The notes beneath the pieces are model-generated. The model made no database searches. It was not told where the DNA came from and saw nothing but the letters and a program-made list of their open reading frames with translations. From NCBI RefSeq assembly GCF_030272615.1, contig NC_081410.1, positions 252,821,533 through 252,885,532 of the forward strand: a DNA stretch of 64,000 bases, in the 5' to 3' direction. Below are positions 20,877 through 33,300 of this stretch, piece after piece; position 1 is the stretch's first letter; each line of letters opens with the position of its first letter. A program made the translations under genes and the position numbers. This DNA comes from Cryptomeria japonica. Taxonomy: Eukaryota; Streptophyta; Pinopsida; Cupressales; Cupressaceae.

Positions 20877-21537
20877 AAGTTGATTAAATAATAAAAAGGT
20901 TCTTATATTAATCACTTATCTTAATATATTATTAAATAAAAGCCATAACACCTTTCCTAGGCATGGCAACTTGGAGGAGTTTGTTTAAGTGATTTTGGCC
21001 CCATTCAATGAATAAATGACCCCTCTAGCCAATCGAACTTCTAAAGGGACTGTCTTGCAAATAAGATAAAGTTATTTGATTATTAAAAAGAGAAAATGAA
21101 ACCCTAATTAGAAATGAGGGTTTGGGCTGAAAATAAAAGGTGTTTGGGGAGCTCATTTTGCACATCTATGGTTGGGAATTTACACTTATAGGTTATTGGA
21201 GAGCTTCAGGTTTGGAATTTTCAGAGGATTGAGGACAAAACCCCTTGATTCTGAGAAGCTTAGATGATACCCCATAGCTGGAAGTATTTGTGATTGTTAT
21301 TGAGAAGTTGTAAAATTGAATTCCTTGGAGAGAATACATTGGACGTCTCCCCAACTTATTCCCAGATTGAGAATTAATTGTTTTACGAACTTGGAGAGCA
21401 TTTTGTTTATCAAAATTGTGGAGAATTTATAGTTGTGGATAAGAAATCAGAGTTTTATTGTAGATCAAGGAAGATAAGCAATAATTGGCATCAAAATCAT
21501 TCCTAGCTATACCGTACTTATCCATACAGCTAACGTC

Positions 21538-22932
21538 TATTGGATATCCTTGGCATATGATGAACCGGTATGTTGATATGATGATAATGTATGTTGTCAT
21601 TAATGTCAATAAGTGTAAGTGAATCGGTATGTAGATTGAAGAAGTTGGTGAACTGGTATGAAGAGGCATGAGGAGATTTAGTGAACCGGTGTCGGGGTTT
21701 CACTAAGTGTGATTACCGGTTGGTAGTCTCAGCTCTATGGTTATCGGTTTGGCGATCCATCTTGTGTGATGAACCGATGATACTCTGTGATCGAGGTGTC
21801 ACGTCAGCTTTGTGCACGTGAAGGATTGAGGCATAAGAAGATTGATTGCGTTTGAAGTCTACCTCGAGAATGATCATTCTTCTTAGTGGCATAAGAAGAA
21901 AGCGTGATGGGTTATTGATTCCCATGAGCGGTGATGAATGAACGATGCAAATTGTCTTGTGATCTGTTTGAAATTGTAATGCTCTATGCAATATGTTTGG
22001 ATGGTCAAGATTGGACCACCTGTGTTGTAAACCTAAGCATTTTAGGGTTTAGGGTTTATGCTACCGACCTATCTGTTACCTATAAGTTTGATGATGTCTA
22101 TATTGAAAAGTTGTTAGCAAATGTTGTGTATGTATCTGAGTGAAGAGATACTTGATACTTGCCAGACCAGTAAGAGGGAAACTGTAGAGTGTGTTTGCAG
22201 AGTAGAGGATATGAAAAGGATCTGCCTTGGCATATAGTGCTATTATCAGATCAAAGTTTTTACTTGTTGTCTTCTAATCATTTCAACAGATGGAAAATCC
22301 CTTTACTGGGTAGCTTTAACAGGATTACTGTAAAACCCATAACCAGGTGACTCAAGATCATTGAGTTCTTTAAATCCTTTAGCGAGGTAACCTTTAATAG
22401 GGTATATAGCCATCCCTTAACCGGGTGATCTCTAACAGGATCGGTTCCTAACAGAACCTTATTGTAAAGTCTTTAACTGGACTAGGCTCTTAGCAGGGCG
22501 AGCTTCAAAAGAGTTCAAAACAAGCTCGTGGGTATTCATCCCCACCGTGATTTTTCCCATTTGGGTTTCGACGTGAAAAATCTATGTGTTATGTGTTATG
22601 CATTTTTCATGTGATGTTTATAAAGTATTTGGTTGAAGGATTATGCATGCAGGGTTAATAGGTTATGGTATTTTTAGTATACCACATGCATATGTTTATG
22701 GGGGAAGTTGATGTTGCATAATTGATCATATTTGAAGTATTCAAATCTATCAATTTATGGTGTCTGGTGTCTACTGTGTTTAACCAGTATCGCCATGGTT
22801 AAGTTCAGTAATGGTGATAACTAGTTGGTTTTGCTTTAGCTAGATAAGTTGTTAAGTGAGTTTTTATCTGTACCGATTCACCCCCCCCTCTCAGTACTAG
22901 TTGGGGTATTTGTTGTTCATCATTATTCATCA
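21538..22932 (+). repeat. 5' LTR of Copia-1
   Basis: 1395 bp. It starts TATTGGATATCC (TG expected) and ends TTCATCATTATTCATCA. It contains repeated ACCGGT-like motifs near the start, an array of about ten YTTAACNGG-like motifs (22301-22499), and a run of eight C about 60 bases before the end. Confidence 0.95.
22301..22499 (+). repeat. Dispersed CTTTAACNGG-type motif array in Copia-1 LTR
   Basis: Motif starts at about 22301, 22314, 22338, 22377, 22392, 22415, 22431, 22447, 22471 and 22487 (for example CTTTAACAGGAT, CATAACCAGGTG, CCTTAACCGGGTG). Spacing is 13-39 bp. The array is conserved in the 3' LTR and, reversed, in the LTR at 28906-30388. Confidence 0.7.
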
Positions 22933-22934
22933 AT

Positions 22935-22946
22935 TGGTATCAGAGA
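22935..22946 (+). promoter_or_regulatory. Primer binding site of Copia-1 (tRNA-iMet)
   Basis: TGGTATCAGAG lies two bases after the LTR end. It is the usual initiator-methionine tRNA complement of plant Copia elements, with the final C replaced by A. Confidence 0.9.
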
Positions 22947-23003
22947 ACCTCCAAGTCCTTGGTGATATAAGCTTAACCGCTTGAGGTAAAAGATCCTACT
23001 GTA

Positions 23004-24251
23004 ATGATGTAGAGGGAAGGTCCTAAGTTCAATAGAGATAACTTTAAGATATGGAAGGACAAAATGAAGATTTACATCAAGAGTATGGGTGCTCAACACT
23101 GGAGCTATGTTGAGAATGCATTTGTTATTCCCACTGACACTTTAACTGATGATCAGAAGAGAGAAATCTAGGAAAATGGGCAAGTCATGGAAGCCCTTAT
23201 CAGTAGCTTGTCAGACATCAAGTTTATTGATGTTCAAGACAAGGACACACCTAAGGATGTATGGGATGCACTGGAAAACATCTATGATGGTGATGAGCAT
23301 GTAAAGCAAGCTAAGGAAGAAAGCCTTAGAGGTAAATTTGAGGATATGAGGATGGTTGAAGGTGAAACCATTCAACGGTATGGTATTAGGATTAAGATTG
23401 TGGTTGGTGATATCAAAAGCACTGGTGGAACTATTGATGATACCACTGTTGTTAGTAAAGTTCTTATATCATTATTACCAATCTATGCAATCAGAGTTGC
23501 TGCTATCCAGGAGCTAAGGTCTATTGATAAGACAAAGGTATCCCTTGATTTTATTATTGCAAAATTAACTGCATATGAGTTGAATAGCTATGATGGTAGT
23601 GTTCAGAAGACTGAGTCAGCCTTTAAAGCATCTACTGCACCATCCAGAAAAGGAAAAGAAACTAGTACCAGTTATGAATCCAGACAATGCAAAGATATGG
23701 ATGATGAAGAGATTCTGATGGAGTTTGAAGCACTTCTTGCTAAAAGACTTCCGAAGGGAACTAGGAAGTATAGAGGTAAACTTCCTTTGAAATGTTTTTC
23801 CTGCAACAAGATAGGACATATAGTTGTTAATTGCCCTAACAATGACAATAAGGATAAACCGGAGAGGTTCAAAAAATATAAAAGTGGAAATAGAAGAAAT
23901 TGTCTAGTTGCTATGGATGAAAGTGTCACTGATGAAGAATCAGAGGATGAAGAAAATGAAGACATAGTGTTTGTAGCAGTAAAGGAAGAAGTGTCCGACA
24001 AGAAATCTCTTGTCTCTCAAATTGACAATTCCAATGAGTGGATAATTGATAGTGGTTGTTCTCATCATATGACTGGTGACCGGAGAAAGTTTCTGTCTTT
24101 GGAAGAATATGATGGTGGTGTTGTCAGATTTGGCAATGATGCTCCATGGTTGGTGAAAGGTAAAGGATCCATCTCACTGAATGGTAAAAGCAGTGCAAAT
24201 AATGTTTACTGGGTAGAAGGCCTTAAGTATAAACTTTTGAGTGTTGCTTAG
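23004..24251 (+). pseudogene. Gag and protease of Copia-1 (degenerate)
   Basis: The frame starts at ATG 23004 but meets TAG at 23010 and a second TAG at 23169-23171. From 23187 it is open for 354 codons. Gag shows the plant Copia (UBN2-type) fold: FKIWKDKMKIYI, DVWDALENIYDG, LRGKFEDMRM. A CCHC knuckle, CFSCNKIGHIVVNC, is at 23793-23834. The protease active site is IIDSGCSHHMTGD near 24045-24080. TAG at 24249-24251 ends the segment in LLSVA-LND, before the GAG-pre-integrase block. Gag builds the particle; the protease matures the polyprotein. Confidence 0.93.
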
Positions 24252-25232
24252 CTGAATGACAAAGGATTAATTCTAGAATTCAAAGGTGGAATTTGCAGTA
24301 TAATTGGGAAAAGTGGTGAAGTTATTGCGACCGGTAAGCAGACTAGAGGTAACCTATTTCAGTTGAATGCCAAGATAAGTTGATGTCTAATGGCTAAGTT
24401 TGATGACAGTTGGATATGGAATAGGAGACTCTGTCATATGAACTTTGACGACATTATTAAAGCTGGTAAGATCAAGGCGGTAAGAGGATTACAATTGTTG
24501 GACAAACCTGAGAATTCTTTGTGCAGAGAATGTTAACTTGAGAAGATGTCTTCCTCAAATTTTAAAGGTAAGTCTTTTTTAGCAGAAAATTTACTTGATC
24601 TTGTGCATACTAATTTGTGTGGTCCTATGAAAACTAGAAGTATTCAGGGGGATAGGTATTTTATGATTCTTACTGATGATTGCTCAAGAATGATGCGGGT
24701 CACATTCCTGAAAGATAAATCTAAAGAATTTGGAAAGTTCAAAGCTTTCAGAGCATTAGTAGAGAAAGAAAGTGGTAAAAAGATAAAATGCCCGAGAACT
24801 GATCAAGGAGGAGAATTCACCTTTGATGAATTCAATAAGTATTGTGAAGATAACAGTATTAAGAGGCAACTATCTGCCCCAAGGACACCACAACAAAATG
24901 GCATAGCAGAAAGAAATAACATGACTATAGTTGAAGGGGCAAGAACAATTCTGATCCAAGGAAAGGTTGCTCACACTTTTCGGAGAGAAGCGGTGAGCAC
25001 TGCAGTCTACACTATGAATCGGGTACTCATCAAGAAAGGCAAAAATAAAACCCCTTATGAGTATTGGATAGGGAAAACTCCCACTGTAAGTTATTTTAAA
25101 GTGTTTGGTAGTAAGTTCTATATCAAGAGAGGTGAGCATTTGAGCAAATTTGATGCAAAATGTGATGAAGGAATATTTTTGGGATATTCCACTAAGAGCA
25201 AAGCTCTCAAGTGCTACAACAATAGAACTTAG
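24252..25232 (+). pseudogene. GAG-pre-integrase and integrase of Copia-1 (degenerate)
   Basis: The pre-integrase block (WNRRLCHMNFDDII, then CREC) lies at about 24414-24534 between stops. From 24546 integrase is open for 228 codons: LVHTNLCGPM, ILTDDCSRM, RTDQGGEF (second catalytic Asp kept), the PRTPQQNGIAERNN block with the catalytic Glu, and the end block IFLGYSTKSKALKCYN. It ends at TAG 25230-25232. Confidence 0.93.
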
Positions 25233-27084
25233 AAAATTGTTGAAAGTATCAATGTCAGGGTTGATGAATCCCCTGAGGAACTTGAAGAAACATGGAACGA
25301 AGAAGTAGAAGATGAACCGGGTATAGCCTTCTGGGAACTGGTTAAGAAAGAAACTTGTAAAGATCTTAGTGTTCCTATAGAAATTGCAGTAAGAGAAGAA
25401 GAGGTCAGTGAAGATGAAGAATAAAAGCTAGTAGATCAGGCTAGAGTCATTCCCAGATATGTGAAGTTGCATCATGATCCAAAGAAAGTCATAGGAGATA
25501 AAGATGCAGAGATACTCACAAGAATAAAAGTGAAGGAGAACTCTTGCATGATTTCTGAATTTGAACCCAAGACTTCTAGATAAGCTCTTACAGATGAAGA
25601 CTGGATTAAAGCAATGGAAGAGGAGCTAGATCAGATAAAAAAGAATGTAACATTGTCTTTGGTACCCAAACCCGAACATAAAAATGTCATAGGTACCAAA
25701 TGGGTGTTCAGGAATAAGTTGAATGAAGAAGGCAGAGTTGTTAGAAATAAGACCAGACTTGTATGCAAGGGATTCGCTCAGGAGGAGGAAGAAGACTATG
25801 GAGAAACTTTTGCTCCTATGGCTAGCCTAGAAGGTGTTCGCATTTGCAACATTTAAGGGATTTAAGGTTTATCAGAAGGATGTGAAGTCTGCTTTTCCAA
25901 ATGGAATCCTAGAAGAAGAAGTGTACATAGAGTAACTAGAAGGGTTTGCCTTATCAAAAGATAGTGACATGGTGTGTAGATTACACAAAGCCTTGTATGG
26001 ACTAAAACATGCACCTAGGGCATGGTATGAAAGACTACACTTTCATCTTGTGAAGATTGGATTTCAGAGAACAAGTGAAGATAGCAACATCTACTTGAAA
26101 TCAGAAGGTGATCAGATTCTGATTTGTGAAGTGTTTGTGGATGACATAATCTTTGGAGGAGATGATAAAATGAGTCATGTGTTTGCAGATGAAATGAAGA
26201 AATAATTTGAGATGTCTTTAATAGGAGATAAAATTCTTCATTGGTTTACAGATTCAATAAATGAAAGAGGGTATCTTTATTACCCAGTCCAAGTATGTCA
26301 AAGAGGTATTGAAGACTTTTGGCATGGAGGAAAGCAAACCGGTTAGTACACTGATGGTAACTGGCTGTAAGCTGACCAAGGAAGATGATTCAGCACTGGT
26401 GAATGAAAAGGAGTATTGGTCAATGATCGGTAAACTGCACTATGTGGTGCACAAAAGACCAGATATTGCTCATGCAGTGGGCATAGTAGCTCATTTTCAG
26501 AAATGTCCAAGAGAATCCCACTTAGTAGCTGTGAAAAGGATTCTTAGATATTTGAAAGGAACAATTGATTATGGATTGTGGTATCCATATAATGGTGACT
26601 ATAATCTCAAAGTATATACCGATGCCAATTGGGCAGGTAATGTGGACGACCGGAAGAGCACAACCAGTGGAGCATTCTTTCTCGGTGGAAGATTAGTATC
26701 ATGGACAAGCAAGAAGCAGAGCTATACTTCTCAATCTACATCTGAAGCAGAATATGTGGCAACATTAATGAACTGCACTCAAGAAATTTGGATGAAGCAT
26801 GTATTGGAAGGTTTCAAGGTACCTGTATCTGAACCGGTAAACATATTTTTGTGATCACAAGTGCAATAAACATTTCCAAGAATTTGGTATTGCATGCTAG
26901 AACTAAGAACATTGAGCTTAAATATCATTTCTTGAGAGAGAAATTTCAGAGTAAGGAGGTTGTATTACAACATGTTTCCAGTAAGGAGCAGCTAGCAGAT
27001 ATATTCACTAAGCCCTTACTGAAGACTACATTTACCTATTTGAGAGGTGAATTAGGGGTTTTGCCCCTTCATGAAGTCAAATAA
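25233..27084 (+). pseudogene. Reverse transcriptase and RNase H of Copia-1 (degenerate)
   Basis: An acidic linker with several stops leads to RT. Blocks seen are GTKWVFRNKLNEEG, RLVCKGFAQ, ETFAPMA, KALYGLKHAPRAWYE, the catalytic FVDDIIFGG near 26137-26163 and TLMVTGCKL. RNase H follows with VYTDANWAGN, DRKSTTSGAFFLGG, STSEAEYVA, then HFLREKF and ADIFTKPL at the end. At least three frameshifts (about 25850, 26240, 26850) and several stops break it. The final TAA is at 27082-27084. Confidence 0.93.
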
Positions 27085-27161
27085 GGTTGTGTGCTCCGCA
27101 TCAGTCAAGTACTACAAATGAAAATCCTTCAAGATTGATGTGTTGCAAGATGCTACTCCTT

Positions 27162-27342
27162 AGGGGGAGCAACATAGTAGATTTTGGAAGCTTATGCCTC
27201 CACTTTGGCATTGTTGTCAAAGGGGGAGAAGATATGATAGATGTATGGGGAGAAGCTATCTGATAATGCAGATACACTAGTCTATGAGGTTTTCAGTTGC
27301 AATGCTACACTGAGTATTGCCATCAATGCCAAAGGGGGAGAT
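27162..27342 (+). promoter_or_regulatory. Three polypurine motifs before Copia-1 3' LTR
   Basis: AGGGGGAG-type tracts occur at 27162-27169, 27219-27228 and 27331-27340. Only the last abuts the LTR (AAAGGGGGAGAT then TGTTGG). Multiple polypurine tracts are a known mark of the Sirevirus branch of Copia. Confidence 0.75.
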
Positions 27343-28726
27343 TGTTGGATATCCTTGGCATATGATGAATCGGTATGTTGATATGATGATAATGTATGTT
27401 GTCATTGATGTCAATAAGTGTAAGTGAACAGGTATGAAGAGGCATGAGGAGATTCAGTGAACCGGTGTCAGAGTTTCACTAAGTGTGATTACTGGTTGGT
27501 AGTATCAGCTCTATGGTTATCGATTTGGTGATCCAGCTTGTGTGATGAACTGATGATACTCTGTGATCAAGGTGCCACGTCAGCTTTGTGCATGTGAAGG
27601 ATTGAGGCATAAGAAGATCGACCGCGTTTGAAGTCTACCTCGGGAATGCTCATTCTTCTTAGTGGCATAAGAAGAAAGCATGATGGGTTACTAATTCCCA
27701 TGAGTGATGATGAATGAATGATGCAGATTGTCTTGTGATCTGTTTGAAATTGTAATGCTATATGCAATATGTTTGGAAGGTTAGGATTGGACTGCCTATG
27801 TTGTAAACCTAAGCATTTTAGGGTTTAGGGTTTATGCTACCGACCTATCTGTTACCTATAAGGTCGATGATGTCTGTATTGAAAAGTTGTTGGAAAATGT
27901 TGTGTATGTATTCGAGTGAAGAGATACTTGATACTTGCTAGACCAGTAGGAGGGAAACTATAGAGTGTGTTTGCAGAGTAGAGGATATGAAAAGGATCTG
28001 CCTTGACATATAGTGCTATTATTAGATCATAGTTTTTACCTGTTGTCTTCTAATCATTTTAACAGATGGAAAATCCCTTTACCAGGTAGCTTTAACAAGT
28101 TTACTGTAAAACCTGTAACCAGGTGACTCAAGATCATTGAGTTCTTTAAATCCTCTAGCGAGGTAACCTTTAACAAGGTTTCAACCTTTAACAGGGTATA
28201 TAGCCATCCCTTAACTGGGTGATCTCTAACAGGATCGGTTCCTAATAGAACCTTATTGTAAAGTCTTTAACTAGACTAGGCTCCTAGCAGGGTGAGCTTC
28301 AAAAGAATTCAAAACAAGCTTGTGGGTATTCATCCCCACCGTGGTTTTTCCCATTTGGGTTTCCACATGAAAAATCTATGTGTTATGTGTTATGCATTTT
28401 TCATGTGATGTTTATGAAGTATTTGGTTGAAGGATTATGCATGTAGGGTTAATAGGTTATGGTATTTTTAGTATACCACATGCATATATTTATGGGGAAG
28501 TTGATGTTGCATAATTGATCGTATTTGAAGTATTCAAATCTATCAGTTTATGGTGTTTGGTTTCTTATTGTGTTTAACCAGTATCACCATGGTTAAGTTC
28601 AGTAATGGTGATAACTAGTTGGTTTTGCTTTAGCTAGATAAGTTGTTAAGTGAGTTTTTATCTGTATTGATTCACCCCCCCCTCTTAGTACCGGTTGGGG
28701 TATTTGCTGTTCATCATTATTCATCA
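27343..28726 (+). repeat. 3' LTR of Copia-1
   Basis: 1384 bp with an intact TG start (TGTTGGATATCC) and the same TTCATCA end as the 5' copy. Differences from 21538-22932 are scattered substitutions plus small indels. Confidence 0.95.
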
Positions 28727-28905
28727 ACGTCACCTTGTAAGGAAGGATTTTCTTGCATGATTTTGCAGTGTGAAGGTGCCATTATCATCTTACTGTTCAG
28801 GTTGGTCACTCCTGGAGCAGATTTTAAGCAAGTTTCAAATTTATTACATTCTCTCTAGGGCTGTACAGTACCCAACTATAGCTGACATAAGCTAGGGCAT
28901 CATCG
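28727..28905. other. Flank of Copia-1
   Basis: Continues the sequence interrupted at 21537. No ORF or motif is recognised. It may be the last part of the element 1 LTR. Confidence 0.4.
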
Positions 28906-30388
28906 TGTAGTAGATTTATTGTTATTTAGATGAGAGGGGGGGGGGGGTGAATTAGATAAACTCACAATTCAGTGATCTCATTAGATTCAACCTTGGTAGA
29001 ACTTACTTGATATGCAACTATGACTCTAAATCATTCAAACTCTTAAACTAATAAACTTGAAACAACAAAACACATTTAACACCAGATTTAATGTGGAAAC
29101 CCAAATAGGGAAAAAACCATTGTGGGATTTCAGACCCACTAAGAAAATATACTCTTCTAGAGTATGCTTGGTTAAAAACCAATCCTGTTAAAGATTACAT
29201 AAACACATTGCTAGATGTGACCCGGTCAAGGGATTTCCCTCAAATCTATCAAAATCTTGCACTTTGTTAGAAGTGACCTTGTCAAAGGATTTCAAACACT
29301 CATTCAAAATGTTACCTTGCTAGAGGATTTACAAATAAGACTATTAGGTCCACTCAGTTAAGAGATTTCTTGTCACGTACAAAATAAATAACAGTAATAA
29401 AATATATTTGCAACTTCACATCTGAATGTTAAAGCAGACTCTATGTGCTCAAAATAATCTTGTCATAAGACTTATCTTCCTCCTTGCTGGGCTTTTCAAT
29501 CTGTTTATCAATTAGATCTCCAATCTTCTGTACTCGGTAATCATCTTTGTAGTATCACTGCTCTGCTATTTGCCCGCATCTTTTGTTCATCAACTTTTCC
29601 TTATTTATAAGCAATTCCAAACCGCTTAATCTCCTTAATCACATTTCCCATGATTAATCTTAGCCATCAAATCTTCAAACTTGACTAGGTTCATTGAATC
29701 CTTCAAACTGAAAAAAATTTTCTCTTGCCTTGGAACTTGTATACCTTCCTTGGTACTTGTGCTCGGTTATGACTGTTCAATCTGCGCTGTAGATCTAACT
29801 CTTGAATTTTCATTGCTATTGATCCTTAACAAACTTCTTGCATGACATTCCAATCTCCTATAAATCTCTAGCTCATTGGCATCCTTCATTTAATAATGTA
29901 TTTAATCATCCAATGCATTCTGTTACTGCTCGGTTGATACTTGGTAAATATGGACTTTACTCGATAGACATTCTTTCTACTTTAACCGACACTGATAACC
30001 TTGGTGTTTATCGACTAGCTCCTTGCTCGGTAAAATAGAATAGTATCAAACCTTTACTCATTCTGATGCATGAAATCTTTTCTCCTTCATATTCAGTCTT
30101 CGAATACACATATATATAGGATATCAAAACAATCAAAATAACATAATCTCATCACTGTCTAACTCGGTAATAGTTGCCCATTGAATAACTTATTACTCCC
30201 CTTCATTTTCACATTCTTTCTGTGTCACTTACCGACATCTTTATACTCATCAAAACATACTTTTTAAGATATGGCAACATCATACTGAATCAGAAAATCA
30301 ATTGCTTGACATCAATGACAAAATAATATTATTAAGACAATAATCATCCTTCATCAATTATATCAACAAACTTAATGTAATGCCAACA
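28906..30388 (-). mobile_element. Copia LTR in reverse orientation, probably solo
   Basis: On the - strand it starts TGTTGGCATTAC at 30388. It shows the same order of blocks as the Copia-1 LTR (GTTGATAT, TTGTCATTGATGTCAA, then reversed CTTTAACNGG-type motifs at 29100-29370), a run of 12 C, and an end near CTACTACA at 28906. No PBS, PPT or coding domain adjoins it. I could not find a matching target duplication (CATCG versus TTTAT), so the ends are approximate or one side is rearranged. Confidence 0.7.
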
Positions 30389-33300
30389 TTTATATCATAT
30401 GGTGATGGTAATCACTCAAATCAGAATGCATGAGAACTCAATGACTTGGAAAAAATAGTAATATTCACTCTTGTATTCAAATTACTTGGTACGGTTCCTA
30501 TTTGTCATTTTGGTGCCAATTAATTAATAGGTTGTTCCAAATAGCCATTTGATGGACTTTAGGGAGTTGGAATTATTCCAGACCTGTTAAACTTTGTAAT
30601 CAAAATTGTTTTGATGATAATGGAGACATATTTGTCATAGAAAATCTGTTGTCTTTGAATGCAAAATTATTGTTCATGTACTTTAATTTGGCATATTTGA
30701 AAACCCTCTTAAACAAGCATCAAAACCAAGCATTAAACTCAGAAATCAGAACACAATGACCTTGCACAACAAGTATTTGAGAAAATGCCAACACACTTAA
30801 ATTGAAGGAATCAAGATAGAATTGAGTAGGGATCTTTTTGGTGCACTGATAACTTGCTTCAACCTATATTTAATGAAATTCAAGGTGGTGGGAGGAAAAA
30901 TTCTAATGTGTTCCAAATACTAATTTAGATATTTTAGCATTGATTTGGCATTGCATAGCTAGAAGATTTGTTTTTGCATTGATTTGATTTTTATTGTTGG
31001 AAGATTTGATTTTGCAAAGATTTGATTTTTATAGCTTGTATATCTAGAAGACCTAGTTTTGATTTAATTTAAAATGGGCTTAATTTAGGAATCCTTTTAA
31101 TATATCCATTACAATTTCCACTATAATTAGTAAAACCTTATTTTAAATATGAAAAAGAAAAATATTAAATAAAAAAGGGCCGAACCAATTATGTTGTGAG
31201 TTCACATAATGTCTTAGAATGTTTATGTTGGGTGAGCTGATTTTATAATAAGGCAAAGTGCAAAACTCATTTTAGAGTAACTCATTTCACCTTTTATAGA
31301 TTATGCTTAAATATCATAAATTTTACAATTAAATCAAATTTCATGATATGAAAATATAGATCCAAAATAATTAGAAAAGACAAATCCACAACAAAACAAA
31401 TTTTAAATAGTGTCTTTAGATCACATGCAAAAGTATGGTGTATTTTAATTGTTGAATAATTGATCATATAATAATGTAAGTTGCAACCACTAAAATTAGA
31501 GAAAACCCATTTCAATGGGGATAAAATCTAGAAGAAGGCCATTTTAATTCTGATAAGCTTATAATTACACACTACTATAATAAAAATCTTGCATTTTATG
31601 AAACAAAATATTGTGATTTAAATTGAATAAGAACTAAAATGAGAGAAAAATAAATTCTAATTATTAAATATCTTAAACTCATGTATAATCTTATCATGTT
31701 TAAAGTGTGGTATGAACCTTTGATATTATACTTAAAATAACTTTTAAATACTGTTGAAAAAACATCCATAATTTATGACCTTATCTTTAAATCATGTTCA
31801 AATCAATGTTTTGAACTTTACAAGTTACATTTAAACAAGTGTTGCTAAACTCAGTAAATATGAATGGTGTTAGTTGCATGTCTTCCATGTTTGGCTATAC
31901 TATGAGGAATGTTCATATGTCATCTATGCTTCGTTTAATAGCTTTTCTATTGTAGGATTATCTATCTAGTCTATTATTTCAGATTCTATTCGTTGTGAAT
32001 AGCTTGAAGCAAGTCTAGAATTTGATGGTCTATATGACAACTTAAAAATTTATTAGACCATACGAATTGAAATGATATATTTTCATAAAACTGTATATAT
32101 AACACTTTAAGTTAATAATAAATAAAAAATATTTGTTATAAATAAAAAAAACATAGTATTCTAATTTATAATATTAATATATTATGAATAATATATTATA
32201 AAAATAAAAATTAATTTAGAATGCTTTGAAAATATAATATATAACTGTCTCTAATTTTTAAAATATTTCAATATAAGTTTTTAGAATAGTTTCTATTTTT
32301 ACATGAATTTAGAAACTTGATAAATTTAAAAAAAAGAAAGTATTTTTAATAATATTGTCTTAAATATGAATTGGGAAACTTAACATAATAGACAAAATTA
32401 AAATTTTGATTTATTATTAATAATTATTAATTGATTATCATTTAAATTTAATATATAATATATATGATTCTATAATATTTATTATAAACTTATATTAATT
32501 TAGAATTTTTTCAAAATAGTATAATTAATTTAGAGTTTTTTCAAAATAGTATAATTGTTAACACCATTATTTTGAATATTTTTATATGAATTTAGAAATT
32601 TAATAAATTTAAGATTTTTACATATTTCATTAATTTATCATTATTTTCTAATTTTGCATTCTTTTATATTTTTTGTACAATTAATATTTTTCTTAAGACG
32701 TCAAATGAAAGGCATTGAAATGGCCAAATTGTCATAAAAAAATCATGTGACAAGTAGGGATGACCATCAAATTCCAGGCTTGGCTTGAAGCTAAAGCTGT
32801 AGGAAGACTAGGCCGGGCTTAACCAACACACACTAAGCTGATAGAGCTTAGGTGGCTAGGCCCACAACCTCCCTTTAAACATTACCTTTCCCATCCCCTT
32901 TGCCATTCTTGTTCGCATCAACTGTTTAGAATGGTTTTATTTTCCATTTCCTTTAAGCCCTTGCCATTTGATGTCAGTTTGTTGCACAAAAGAGCAAGTA
33001 GCCTATTTAGTGAGCAAGTAGCCTATTTAGTATGTCCCACATCTGTAGAACGAGAAAAAGAAAGATAAAAGGGCAATATAATTATACACTTCAAACAACA
33101 TGTATAAATTATCTGTATAATTAAATTTGAACTAGGTGAAATACAAAATCCCTCCTTTAATTATGATAAGGAACAATATAAAGAGTGAAAATTAGGTGTT
33201 GTAATGATTTCAAATTATTTTGTTTACTTCAAAAAAATATTTTATTGTAGCAATTATTTTATTATATTTATATTATTAATTATAGTATATTTATTTAATA

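Larger units (their letters stand above)
1..21537 (+). mobile_element. Outer Ty3/Gypsy element, Tat type (element 1), 5' end outside window
   Basis: The window opens inside the pol gene of a + strand Gypsy element. Reverse transcriptase, a Gypsy RNase H, a second plant/archaeal-type RNase H and a DDE integrase follow in that order, and the double RNase H is the mark of the Tat/Ogre lineage. Pol ends at 3394. A long 3' untranslated region with a 51-bp minisatellite follows, then a polypurine tract (19246-19260) and a 3' LTR beginning TGTAGACAC at 19261. Element 2 (4757-18736) interrupts it. The right end of the 3' LTR was not located, so the end given is only the insertion point of the next element and the LTR may continue past 28726. 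Confidence 0.85.
19261..21537 (+). repeat. 3' LTR of element 1 (start certain, end not located)
   Basis: The start TGTAGACACTTAAAAATAA is typical of Tat-type LTRs in plants and follows a polypurine tract. The first part is AT-rich. A TATA box lies at 20039-20047, followed by a transcribed-looking U5. I could not find the CA end. The Copia element at 21538 cuts the sequence, and the flank resumes at 28732, so the LTR may end before 21537 or continue to about 28.9 kb. Confidence 0.6.
21538..28726 (+). mobile_element. Ty1/Copia element Copia-1, complete length, perfect ACGTC duplication
   Basis: 7189 bp with LTRs 21538-22932 and 27343-28726. The PBS is complementary to initiator tRNA-Met. Gag with a CCHC knuckle, protease, integrase, RT and RNase H follow in Copia order, then three polypurine motifs. 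ACGTC flanks it at 21533-21537 and 28727-28731. The 5' LTR start has decayed from TG to TA. All coding parts contain stops or frameshifts. Confidence 0.96.

Noticed and set aside
22935-22946. tRNA-like strings at PBS sites (also 51859, 56602, 58388)
   Set aside because: Only the short 3' complement of a tRNA is present, next to LTR ends. No cloverleaf surrounds them.
23616-24001. Ser-rich minus-strand ORFs over Copia-1 gag
   Set aside because: Antisense shadows of an acidic coding region with clear gag and protease motifs on the + strand.
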